From Alligator mississippiensis (taxonomy: Eukaryota; Chordata; Crocodylia; Alligatoridae), in contig NC_081830.1 in assembly GCF_030867095.1 (NCBI RefSeq), forward strand, positions 38,564,781-38,628,780: DNA of 64,000 bases, read 5' to 3'. The position numbers were made by a program, and so were the translations under genes. Under the pieces are notes generated by a model, which saw only the letters and a program-made list of their open reading frames with translations, was not told where the DNA came from and made no database searches. The stretch's first letter is position 1. Each line of letters opens with the position of its first letter. Below, piece after piece: positions 47,385 through 57,610 of this stretch.

Positions 47385-48358
47385 CTAGAGGTGCACCAAT
47401 ACATGGTTCCCATATCAGATTGGCACCGAGATGAAGAAAATTGAGAGTATTGGCAATCAGCTTTTTTTTGGTCTGATTGGCCAATAAATACCAAGTGCAC
47501 ACGTGCAGCTGGCCAGGAGCACAGCCCGGCAGTGAGGAGCGCAGCTGGGTCCAGCTGGTAAGTCTGTTTTGGGGGAAGAGGTGTGGGGGGACAGATTGAG
47601 GCCCCACAGGGAGGGAGGGAATTGGGGCTAGGGTGGGGCAGGTGTTGTCCTGCAGGGGCAGAGTATGGGATGGAGCTGTGGCTCATTGGGAGGGGGCGAC
47701 AGGATGCTCCTGCTGCTACGCGCACCCTGGGAGGCCATGGGGGCAGCATGTGCCCTCCTGATTTGTGCATGGGGCAGGGTGGGCTACCGCTGGGGCCAGG
47801 GCAGCACTGGCTCTTCCCACCAGGGGGGCTGGGGTGGGCAGTTGCAGCGCTTGGGGGGGGGGCTGCAGTCTCCCCAGAACTTGCCATATCACCTGCTCCC
47901 AGCACTGCCTCTGCGTGCCCTTAGTGCAGCCCAGCCCAGGCCCCTGCCAGAAAGAGCCCGGCACAACCACTGGCCCCAGCCTGCAGCAGCAGCCTGCCCT
48001 CCCCTGCACGCAGATCCGGGGGGGAACATGCCCCCATGCCCTCCCAGGGTGCATGTAGCAGTGGGAGCCACCTCCCCCCCCCCCCCCAACATCCCCTGGA
48101 GGAGCTGTGGCTCTGTTTCATGCCCTGGCCTGCCCTGGTTGGGCAGCATCTGCCCCAACACCAGCCCCACTCCCTCCCTCACCGCAGGGGCCTCAATTTG
48201 TCCCCCCCATGCCCCTTCCCTCCTCCTACCCCTTCCCCACAGCAGATTTACCAGCCAGATACCAGTCTCCACGCTGCAGGGCTGCATATTAGAATTAAAT
48301 CAGTATCAGCCAGTATGGCATCAGTATTGGCTCAAAAAATCTCTATCAGTGCACCCCT
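47385..48358. mobile_element. CTAGAGGTGCACC-family hAT-like element, copy 4
   Basis: 974 bp, from CTAGAGGTGCACCAATACAT to CTATCAGTGCACCCCT. Flanking octamers ACTTGTAT (47377-47384) and ACTTGCAT (48359-48366) match at 7 of 8. The core contains CTGGTAAGTCTG (47556) with inverted CAGATTTACCAG (48243), and TTGAGGCCCCACAGGGAGGG (47596) with inverted CCCTCACCGCAGGGGCCTCA (48177). The overlapping long frames on both strands have no transposase motif. Confidence 0.86.
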
Positions 48359-48587
48359 ACTTGCATCCGTTACCTCTAACTGCCATTTGGCTCTACCCTC
48401 ATCATGGAGGCATAATTTCTCATGTTGTTTTTTAAACTGTACCATTCTTGATCTTACTTGATTTTTTTTCCAGCTAATACACTTCCTACTCTTCATCTCT
48501 AGGTTAACTGGATATTCTCTGTACAGTCACTTTGTGGTGGTTCTCTCTGAATCTGTCCTAGAACCACTTGAATTTTAGTTCCTTTCC

Positions 48588-48725
48588 ATAGATGGCACTG
48601 AAACAGCTCTCACCAAAGTCTCTGACCTTTTTGTAGCCACAGACCACGACTAAAATTTGATCTTCATCTTGACCTGCCAGCCATCTTGACACAATCAGCT
48701 GTGCATTTTTGAAACCTTGTCATAA
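48588..48725 (+). mobile_element. L2-like LINE, segment 1 (RT region)
   Basis: The + strand translates, with frame breaks, to a decayed LINE reverse transcriptase: TETALTKVSD, then a segment corresponding to a DLSAAFDTVDH-type block (read here across a shift), then FETL. It stops where CR1 sequence begins at 48726 and resumes at 50134. Confidence 0.65.
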
Positions 48726-50100
48726 TTTCATAATTGATAGGGTTGGAAGGAACCTGAGCAGTTCATCAAGTCCGACCCCCTGCCGTGGGCAGGAAAGAAT
48801 GCTGGTGTCAAACAACCCTGGCAAGTTGATTATCTAGCTTCCTTTTGAAGACCCCCAGGGTAGGAGCGTGCACCTCTTCCCTTGGAAGTTGGTTCCACAT
48901 CCTAGCCGCCCTGACTGTGAAGTAGTACTTCCTGATGTGCAGCCTGAACCTACTCTCAGTCAACTTATGGCCGTTATTCCTAGTTACTCCTGGTAGCACT
49001 CAGGGAAACAGAGTCTCTCCCGTTCCCCGCTGGTCCCCCTTGGTAAGTTTATAGACGGCCACCAGATCCCCTCTCAGCCTTCTCTTGTGGAGGCTGAACA
49101 GGTTCAGGTCCCATCGCCTCCCCTCATAGGGAGGCCCTGTTGCTTCCTGATCATGCGAGTGGCCCTCCTCTGGACCCTCTCAATGCTATCCGCATCCCTT
49201 CTGAAATGCGGTGCCCAGAACTGGACACAGTACTCTAACTGTGGCCTGACAAATGTGGCATAGAGTGGGGGGATCACCTCCTTGGACCTGCTTGTGATGC
49301 ATCTGTGGATGTGTGACAAGGTGCGTTTGGCCTTACTGACCGCGTCCTCACATTGGCGGACCATGTTCATCTTGGAATCAGTAATGACTCCAAGATCCTT
49401 TTCTGCCTCTGACGAGAAGGGAGTTCCCCAGCCTGTAGGTATGCTGCTGGTTCTTCCTCCCCAGGTGCAGTACCTTGCACTTGTCAGTATTGAAACCCAT
49501 CCTATTCTCATCTGCCCACCCCTGTAACCTGTCCAGATCTAGTTGTAGCCTGTCCCTCCCTTCTAACATGCCCACTTCTCCCCACATCTTGATGTCATCC
49601 GCAAACTTGAACAAGGTGCTTTTCACCCCCTCGTCCAAGTCACTGATGAAGATGTTGAACAGTGCGGGCCCGAGGACCAAGCCCTGCGGAACCCCACTGT
49701 CCACATCCCTCCAGGTCGAAAAAGACCCATCCACCACCACTCTCTGGGTGCGGACCCCCCAGCCAGTTTGCCACCCATCTGACTGTGTAGGCATCAACAG
49801 CACAGTCACCTAATTTTTTGATGAGAATGGGGTGAGAGACAGTGTCGAAGGCCTTCCTAAAGTCCAGAAAGACTATGTCCACCGCGACACCTATGTCCAA
49901 GGATTTTGTGACCTAGGCATAGAAGGCAACCAGGTTGCTCTGACAGGACCTGCCTCTAATGGACCCATGTTGGTTGCCTCTAAGCATAATCTCCCCTGCT
50001 GGCCCCTCACAGGTGTGTTTTTTGGATAATTTTCTCAAAGAGCTTCCCCAAGACTAACGGGCCTATAGTTTCCTGAGTCTTCCTTCCTCCCTTTTCTGAG
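48726..50100 (-). mobile_element. CR1 LINE, 5'-truncated, RT and C-terminal region
   Basis: A minus-strand CR1 of about 1.4 kb. The 3' end is at left (AATTTCATAATTGATAGGGT, then GGTTGGAAGGAACCTGAGC). Reading right to left, reverse-transcriptase blocks appear in several frames: RKGRKEDSGNYRPVSL (near 50100-50050), FRKAFDTVSHPILIKK (about 49860), VPQGLVLGPALFNIFISDLD (about 49700) with FADDIK (about 49600, the catalytic aspartates kept), KCKVLHLG, KDLGVITDSKM and the C-terminal RLHIRKYYFTVRAARMWNQL. Frame changes between blocks show it is dead. The endonuclease half is missing. It is far better preserved than the other LINE copies here, so younger. Confidence 0.93.
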
Positions 50101-50133
50101 GAGGACCCAAGAAACTATAGGCCTGTTAGTCTT
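50100..50133 (+). mobile_element. Inverted 5' segment of the CR1 insertion
   Basis: On the + strand GAGGACCCAAGAAACTATAG leads into GCCTGTTAGTCTTACCTC, encoding EDPRNYRPVSLTS, the same reverse-transcriptase block that ends the minus-strand CR1. The 24-base arms at 50051-50074 and 50109-50132 are inverted with two mismatches. This fits a 5' inversion created during insertion. A separate + strand CR1 relic is the alternative. Confidence 0.6.
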
Positions 50134-50449
50134 ACCTCTTGGCTTCTATAACTCTACCCTCTCTTGAATCTCCTCTTAATTCATTGACCACGCAGTGCAT
50201 TCTTTGGAGGATTCTTCTTATTCCTCTTCCAGGTTTTATGTGGAATCCCAAAGGAATCTGGTCTTGGCCTCATTTCATTGTCCCTCAATCCTTTCCCTGG
50301 ATCCCTGAATCTATTAAAAATAAAAAAATGTAAGTACCATTTCTATATAGGCAACTCTCAAATCAGCATCTTTATTGTAGGCAGGCCTATTTTAGTCCAA
50401 ACTAAAATTGTGGCCTGCCTCTGACACATTATCTTTGTCTAGCCAGTAG
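50134..50449 (+). mobile_element. L2-like LINE, segment 2 (RT region)
   Basis: It continues segment 1: GFYNSTLSWISS, a segment matching the usual FGGSSS...VPQGSVLGP block (VPQGSVLGP is lost; ESQRNLVLA stands in its place), and YIGNSQI where an active element would have the YADDTQI catalytic block. The two catalytic aspartates are therefore gone. The match ends at the hAT-like insertion at 50458. Confidence 0.65.
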
Positions 50450-50457
50450 TTTTTAAT

Positions 50458-51138
50458 AGGTGCATACCAATAAAGATTTTCTTGGCCAATACTGATATTT
50501 GCCGATGCTGGTCTGATAATTGATTATTTAGTAATAGTGTAAGGCATTTTAAATTTCTGACATAAACCTACTCGCAGCCCTGCTCCCTGCGCAGCCTGTG
50601 CTGCTGTCCCAGGTGAGCAGGGCAGACCCTTGCACAGACAGCAGAGCCAGGCATATTTGGAGCCCCAGAGCAGGCTGCTGCCTCGGTGCCTGTGGGCCCT
50701 GCTCAGCTAAGCTCCTGTGGCTATTAGGGAGAAGCTGCTTTCACAAAGATGCCTAGAGCAACGGAGTATGCACCTTACCCAACCTGCGTGCAGCCCAATG
50801 TCTCCACAGCAGCACCAGCGCTCAGACCTCTGCTGCATGTGTGGTGTTGCCATGGCGGCGGCAGCAGCAGGAGCCAGTAATGGTCCTTTTGTTGCTGAGC
50901 ATGGTGCCCTGCGATCACTCTCTGGGGCCTCCTCCCACTGCTCGCTGGGACTTGTAGTCTGCTGCTGGCTCGGGCCAGTGGTGGAGCATGGGGAACAGAC
51001 TGCTCTTGTTGGGCTGCTCTGGGCACGCAGCCGTAATTGTCAGCTACAGCGACCGAAAAAAGCCAAAAGCCAATAATGTAATTTCTCTTTTTATTGGTGC
51101 TGATCTGATAGCCAGCCCATATATTGCTGTACCCCTAG
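50458..51138. mobile_element. hAT-like element related to the GGTGCACC family
   Basis: 681 bp, from AGGTGCATACCAATAAAGAT to TATTGCTGTACCCCTAG. Flanking octamers TTTTTAAT (50450-50457) and TTTTTAAA (51139-51146) match at 7 of 8. The subterminal TTGGCCAATACTGATA and AGCCAAAAGCCAATAATG follow the family pattern, but the GC-rich core (CTGCTGCC, GCAGCAGCAGGAGCC) differs from the other copies and lacks the AGGCCCCCAC module. It splits the L2-like LINE. Confidence 0.82.
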
Positions 51139-51146
51139 TTTTTAAA

Positions 51147-51180
51147 CCAACTTCTGTTTTCTTAGTCCCCGAGGTAAGAC
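51147..51180 (+). mobile_element. L2-like LINE, segment 3
   Basis: AACCAACTTCTGTTTTCTTA and GTCCCCGAGG correspond to the block that follows the YADD region in L2-type elements (a KTELLIFPP-like stretch). It is contiguous with segment 2 once the hAT-like element and one octamer are removed. Confidence 0.45.
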
Positions 51181-51219
51181 TATCTTCATGCTTTCATATA
51201 GCGTTATGAATCACTTGAT

Positions 51220-53470
51220 ATGGAGCCATTCAGTGACCAACTTACCACAGACCTGACCCACACACCCACACACACACACGAGAGGAAGGACACCTCCTGG
51301 ACCGCATCCAAGGGCTGCTGTCTCACTGTGGACCTATACATAAACTGTTCCACATCCCTCTACCCTGACATTGCCAGCCTCCCTCCCCCACCCCCCAAAA
51401 AAAATCCCAAACAAAAAACAAACCAACCAACCCCAAAAAAACAAAAAACAGTGCTTGCATTACAACCTAAGTCCTATGTATAACAGAGTTGAAAGACAAT
51501 TATCATACAACAGTCTTGTCATGGACAAAATAGCATATATACAGGAAGCAGGAAGACAAATCTCCAACACAGTTTTACAAACTCCTGACCCAAGGCCCCA
51601 TGGAACAATACCAGGGGAAACTATGCAACATCTTGAAGATGCTCCCTTTGGACATTCAAGGGAGGATTGATGTATCCATGCCCCAGGAACACAGGACACA
51701 TCACTGTCTGTAGCATTAGTACCATTGCAGAGGGAGTTTTTGGCTATGTGATTCTGTTATGTTCCTGAGCTGCCAGCCATTTGAAGGACACCACAGGTTT
51801 CTTTAAGAAACTAGGCTCCTTTGACAAGCTTCTAGCAGACACGATGTTAGCTACCATGTATGACACGTCTTTGTATGCCAGCATCCTCTGTAAAGGTGGA
51901 TTACAAGCCATAGGGATCCACATCCCTGATGATGGTACTGCTGCTGTTTTCATCAGTCTCCCACTTTGTCCTCCCATGCAACCATTTCTGATTTGGATAC
52001 TCGCTACACCTACAAATGAATAGCGCTGCTATGGGCACATGCATGGCCCCCCAATATACTAATATAATTTGACAGATCTTCAAGTTTGCTTCCTCAGTAG
52101 CTGCCTTCTCATCCCCTTGGTAGTCCTGAGGTACATCGATGACATCATCGTGTGGACATATGGGAAGAAATCTCTAGGCAAATTCTACCAGTACTGTAAC
52201 AGTTTCTGCCCCACCATCAGACTGACTCTTGAATACTCCATACAGCAAATTCACATCTTAACAGCACTGTGGAGTTTTATAATGGCCACTTGACACTACA
52301 TTGTGTTGGAAGCCAACTGACCGATGCAGCTACTTCCACACCACCAGCCTTCATGCTAAATATCACTGAATCCATCTCCTACAGCCAAGCTCTGTTACAA
52401 TTGTATCTGCTCTGGTCCCACTGACCAGAATACACACCTTGGGGATCTGGAACAGGGCTTCCTATATTTACAGTGCACTCCCAAAGCTAGCCACTCAACT
52501 CAGCCAGACTCTGACCTTTTTCTCGGACCTGCTGCAGTACCAACCCTGTGACAAGGACAACAGAATCCCTCTGATCATCATCTACATCTGCCAGCTTGAG
52601 CACCTTGGACACATCATTAATGACCCCCAAGCCCCTCCTGGAATTTTACAACTATATCAAGGTAGCCATGGGGAACAAACCTGTCCTGGCTTATAGGCAG
52701 CCCCCCAACCTCATACAGTGTCTTTCCAGCAACAGACAGCTTAACTTGAATTCTCATCAAGACATAGGCCTTGCTACAGACCCACATGCTAGATGTGCCT
52801 CCTCTTCAATGCTGACCATATAATCACTGGACCAAACCACACAAAATGTAATGCCCAGCGTTCTTTTATCTCTTCCTTTATTAATGTCATATATGTTACC
52901 AGCTGCTTACAGTGCCCCTCTGCTGTCTACACTGGTCAGATGGGAAAAACCCTGTGTAAAAGACCTGGCACTGATTTGACAAAATTCCAGAAATGTACAA
53001 AAGCTCATGGCAGAACACTAACCTCCCTAAACATTTCATTGTTGACCTCAAAATAGCTGTCCTTCAAAAAATATAAAAACAACCACCTTCAAAAACCAAC
53101 TTGACCATGAACTTGTAGAACAAGAAATCATAGATTGGATTTTGTTAAACATGGGTTTTTATACACCATTACCTAAACTAGCTTTTAGCTGTTTGTCTTT
53201 GTCCCTCAGTGTGTTAACTGTCTCGTATTGAGCTTTCCAGCCCACCTTTTGCATCTCTCAGTGGTTCCCATTCTCCCTTTGTTCTTTTCCTTTGCATCTA
53301 CATGCCTCTTTATTTTTAAAACCTTTCATTCTGCAAGTCTGTTCATACCATCTGAAGCAGTAGGCTTTTGTTTATGAAAGGTCATGCTTCTGAACCAATT
53401 TACTGTCTAAAGTGTTATCCCTACTGTGTTTTCTGCATGACTTCAGATTGACACAGCTAACCATCTCTCT
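51220..53470 (+). mobile_element. Penelope-like retroelement (RT plus GIY-YIG), decayed
   Basis: Decayed coding blocks on the + strand in several frames: AYIQEAGRQISN (about 51530), HLKDTTGFFKKLGSFDKLLA (51775-51840), LATMYDTSLYASI (51840-51890, the palm motif A region), RYIDDIIVWTYGKKSLGKFY (about 52130-52190, with the YIDD catalytic pair kept), NSFCPTIRLTLEYS, then LLEFYNYIKVAMGNKPVLAY (52630-52695). A cysteine-bearing block NVIYVTSCLQCPSAVYTGQM (52885-52945) is the start of a GIY-YIG endonuclease, with the C-x2-C pair and YTGQ in place of YIG-type YVGE. RT followed by C-terminal GIY-YIG is the defining order of Penelope-like elements. Its tail near 53340-53470 links it to the short tails elsewhere. 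Stops and frameshifts make it non-functional. Confidence 0.85.
51254..51281. repeat. (CA)n microsatellite
   Basis: A run of CACACACC and CACACACACACG within the 5' part of the Penelope-like element, followed at 51390-51450 by A-rich AACAAAAAACAAACC sequence. Confidence 0.8.
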
Positions 53471-53474
53471 AGAC

Positions 53475-53892
53475 CATTAGTCACCAACCAGTGGATCTCG
53501 ATCCACTGGTAGATCTTGGAGCCTTTTGCAGGAGATCTTGGAGCCTCTTGGAGTCAATCCAAGGCTGGGGTGGGGGGCTGAGTGCCTGCATGTGCCCCAG
53601 CCCAGTGGGTCAGTCCATAGGGGAGGGAAGGGGCAGGGGCTAGATCGAGGCCCCCACGGTGAGGGATAGCGCTACAGAAGCAGGAGCAGGGATAAGTTGA
53701 GTGGGGCCCTGGCAAGGTGGGACTTACCTGCTGGGAAGGTGTGCCCCCAAATTATTTTTTCTCCCTCTGCCTCCCTCCCCTTCCCTCCCCACAGACTTAC
53801 CTGCTGCGGGGGGGTTGGCGGTGGCGCACGGTAGACCTTGGATTGCTTTTAAATGCCAATGGTGATCTGCTTAAAAAGGTTGGAGACCACTA
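53475..53892. mobile_element. hAT-like element (CAGTGGTCTCCAACC type)
   Basis: Left end CATTAGTCACCAACC, right end GGTTGGAGACCACTA (11 of 15 inverted matches). Flanking octamers CTCTAGAC (53467-53474) and GTCTAGGC (53893-53900) match at 6 of 8. TCTCGATCCACTGGTAGATC near the left end has a related CGGTAGACCTTGGATTGC on the right. The core carries CGAGGCCCCCACGGTGAGGG (53645) and CACAGACTTACCTGCTG (53790), shared with the GGTGCACCGATA family although the termini are unrelated. Confidence 0.78.
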
Positions 53893-53921
53893 GTCTAGGC
53901 TTAAAGGTGAATACTTTGTAC

Positions 53922-54420
53922 CAGGGGAGCTCAGCATTCGGCCTGCAAATCAAATCTGCCCTGTGGAACCATGACACCCAAACCACAAGGCTCCATGTGG
54001 GTTGGAAAATTTGGGGGTGGGGGAGCAGTGGCAATGAATACTGCCACCCCTTTCCCCACTGCTAAATTCTGAAGCCTTGTGTTCGGTTTGGAGCCAGGCC
54101 ATGCCCCATTCCCTCTGCGGGGCCAGCTTGGGGCTGGGCCACATTCTTCTGCCCTCCCCCTGCCCCCTGTGGCAGGATCAGGGCTGAGTCATACCCTTTC
54201 CCCCTCCCCCTGCTGCACCAGGCTGCAGCTGGGCCAAATTCCCTTCCTTCCCAAATAGATGGATTGGGGCTGGGCTGCCCCGATTGCCCTCTGCATGGCC
54301 AGATAGAGCCCCACTGCACCCCTTCTGGGTATTGGATCATGACCACTGGACAGATCTGGCCTGTGGATGGACTGGGCACCATCCAGCCAGCCCACCAGGT
54401 TAAAATGTTGAACACCACTG
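53922..54420. mobile_element. hAT-like element
   Basis: 499 bp. Left end CAGGGGAGCTCAGCATTCGG, right end AAAATGTTGAACACCACTG. Inverted matching is moderate. Flanking octamers CTTTGTAC (53914-53921) and CTTTATGC (54421-54428) match at 6 of 8. The core has repeated GGGCTGGGC/GGCTGAGTC units of about 65 bp (54085, 54130, 54180, 54250). Frames on both strands are compositional. Confidence 0.72.
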
Positions 54421-56489
54421 CTTTATGCCTTTTGAAACTAGAATTTTGTGGTTTCTGACATTAAAGGGCATATCAAACACAATCTCTGCTTCTGAGCAGA
54501 AGCATAGATGTAACAAATGGGAATTTCACTAGTTGTAGCTGTGGACTGTTCTTCATGAGCGTTGCTTGCGCTCTGGGACCTGAACAGGACAGATGAGATG
54601 GGTCTGTGTCTTGGTGAGGTCTGTGTTATTGCAACCCTTTGTTCTGGTTGGCCTCTGTGTTTGTGTTCTGCATGGTTAATCCTTCACTATTAGTAAGGGG
54701 ATGGAGTTCAACTGCCTGCTTGTTTATATGCCATGCAGATGAACAAGGCAAACAAACATACAGGAGTTTCAGTTTGGAGTGGGAACATGCGTTCATCTTT
54801 ATAGGAATGTAATTGCATCAGGTAGCAATTTTGAAGGACAAGAGAACAACTGCTGTTCCTAGTGTGTGTTATGTAGAGGAGCAGAGTAAGATCATCTCTG
54901 TTACGTTTCCTGTGGAAGATGGGACAGTTTGTGTTCATGAAATGCACAATGGTGGCCAAACTAGAGGGCAAGGTAGGTGGTTTGGATGTGCAAGTTTCAG
55001 GATTTTAGTGGCTGAGAAGGTAGATGTCTAGGACAATGAAATCTGTAAATTATTGTTGCAGAAGGTAGAAGTATCTGTGATAAGGGAACCAGAGGGAATA
55101 GGCAGAAAAGTTGTGATGGGGGTGTTGAACTGGGACTCTTGTAGCCTGATCTCTGAAGTATAAAGTCACTATCATACTTGGTGAACTAAATACGAATCTA
55201 TATTTGGAAAAATGGAACAATGTTAAAGGGAATATACCTGAGAGAAGACCTTGCAGTATAAACAGGCAAATACCAAATGGCCCTTCAGCAATCTTAAGAA
55301 GTCAGGTAGGCATCAGTGATTCCATAGTCAGAACAGGAGACAGAATTTGTCAAGGAACTCAGTCAGCATACTGATGGGTAGTCTTTGTAGAATGGAAATG
55401 CACGATGTAGTTGCAAGATTGAATAGAGTTATGAAGTTGTGTTGCAAGTCTCCATTGGTGGTCTTAAAGGTTTGGAAACGAGGCAGTATCACATGGAACT
55501 GTACAGTGCTATACAGTCTAGAAAGGTATGAAAGGGCTTATTTCCATCAGGGGTCATCAACTTTTAGGAGTGGTGGGCTGAAATAATGCCACTTGCTCCA
55601 TGGTAGGCTAGTGCTTCTTACCTCACTGCTTCAGCTAATGAAAATTCCCCATCCCCACTACCAGTGGTGTGACCTATGAAACCTGGATAGAATTGCTTCC
55701 TGCTCTGTAGGTTTTCAGCCCCTGTTGTGCATTATAAGTTTTCTGCTGATTTTGCTAGCAAAGGTTTGCTGCCACATAGATATCATCAAACCATCCCTAC
55801 CCACGTGGCTGTTTATAGCTCTGTACAGCCCCACTGCAGCAACTGTGCTGGCAGGAGCCGTGACTGCCAGTAGAAAGTGGGGACATGTCAACGTGTACTT
55901 TCTGGTAGCTTCTCTGTAGTGGCAGAAGTCTTCTGTCACTTGCAGAGTAGGTGCTGCTCTGCCAGCAGAAAAAAAGGTGCTGTTACCATGTGAGACCCCT
56001 GAGTATGTGTGTGTGCTCCCACGGTTGCCAGCAGAATCCGAGCTCTGCGCGCTAAACTGGATCATAGACACGGCCGAACAACACTGCAAGGCAGGACTGC
56101 TAAGGAGACAAACATTGCACAGCTTCAAGCTCAGTGTTTTGTGAATAGATTACATCAGTGAGACACAGAATGGGATGAGAGTTTTTGTGTTTGCTGTTTT
56201 TTTTCTTGCTTGTATACTAATGCTAGGCTTTGACATAATAATTGAGAGGAAATGGAAGCTCTCCTTGAGAAGAAATCTGAAATAGCTGGCATTGCTGAAA
56301 TCTGATGGGATGACATACGTGATTGAAATATTTAGTGGGCTCTAACCTGCTGTTACTTTACAGTGGTGTGGGTGATAGTTTGGGTTATTACTCTTCTAGA
56401 CAGTTACCGGTTTCAGAATGATCGGTAATTTAAAACCAGAATTCTGAATGCCTGTGGACCCATGTGCTAACTGAATCCAATGAGAATAC

Positions 56490-57610
56490 ATTGAGCATCT
56501 GTCTGTAATGTATGGGGAATAGTTGGAAATTTTTGTAGATTTTGGGCAGGCAGGTTCTTGAGGAGACTGGGGTTGTATGGGAGTAGGTAGAAAGGCGTGT
56601 AAGCATGGAGGATGTCAATACAGCATGTGCACTTAGGAAATTTTGTCAAAGGACTGGGATTAGAGTGACTGGGCCTTGATGGCTTGGGGGATGCCAAAAA
56701 GGTTTTTACGGTCTTGAGGGAGAGAGTGACAGATGTGGGGGAGCTAGAAAGGGAACTGGTTAGCAGAGTATGGAAAGGGGTGGTAGGGAGGGAGTGGAGG
56801 GAGGAACTTGAGTTAATATGGAAGGTGGTAAGGAAAATTTTGCCAGTGAGAGAGGTACAGCATCGATATGGTTTGGTAAGGTCTCCTAAGTGTCCCTGGG
56901 AGCTCTGCAGCCAAGATAAATCGGTCTTCCATGTTTTATGGGAGTGCTTTTGTGCCCAAAGGGCATGTGGGAAACTGGAATTGGTTGTGAAAAGGACAGG
57001 AGGGGTACAGGGGTGTCCTTTGGGACCCGTGTTGTGTGGTTTAACTGAGGGTACTGATGGGACATGGGAAGTCAGGGCTTTGATAGCGTGTATTAAAATA
57101 GCGCTATGAAAAGTCCATTGCCTGTTAGTCAGCAAGGAGCTCTGCTTTTCACCAACAGAGTGCTTACAATTGGGGTTACATGAATTAAAATAATATAGGG
57201 AGAAAAAGGGGAAGGGATAAGGGGAAAGGAATGGATTGAAGACATTTGTTTCAACCTAGAGTGGGTATAAGATAACTGGGGGCAAAGTACAAGCAAGTGA
57301 AAAGACAGTGAGTGTATGTGCTATCCCTTTATGGCTTGCGAAGAAGACTGTGTGGTTTTTATTGCTACTTATATGTTTAAGGAACATCCTTTTGCTGATA
57401 TAAAACTGTTAAAGTGACAGTTGTTATGTTCAGTTATTGGACATGTGTATTATAATGTTATGCTAGAGTGATTACGTTGTAATTTCAAGTCCTTGTTTGT
57501 GTGTATATATGTTTCCCTGTCAGTGAGATAAGTTTTGCTAATGTTTTAAGCGTTAAATTTATGAAGTTTATTTGTAAATTTTTGGTACTTTGATTTAAAA
57601 AAAATAAATC
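56490..57610 (+). mobile_element. LINE 3' end with zinc-knuckle-like domain
   Basis: An open stretch at 56684-57109 (141 codons) reads GDAKKVFTVLRERVTD, ELIWKVVRKILPVREVQHRY and GLVRSPKCPWELC, then HVLWEC, i.e. a C-x4-C ... H-x4-C arrangement like the post-RT domain of Tx1-type and related L1 LINEs. Upstream (56500-56680) short relics in shifted frames (such as LRKFCQRTGIRVTGP) look like the connection region. The A/T-rich 3' part, ending in AAAAAAATAAATC near 57600, is probably its 3' UTR. The family assignment is tentative. Confidence 0.55.

Noticed and set aside
47665-48435. 256-residue plus-strand frame, the longest in the window
   Set aside because: Entirely within the core and right end of copy 4 and its flank. 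Gly/Pro/Ala-rich, with frames open in several phases and both strands.
56467-57135. 222-residue minus-strand frame opposite the LINE relic
   Set aside because: Antisense shadow of the plus-strand LINE domain. Ser/Thr/Pro-rich with no domain.
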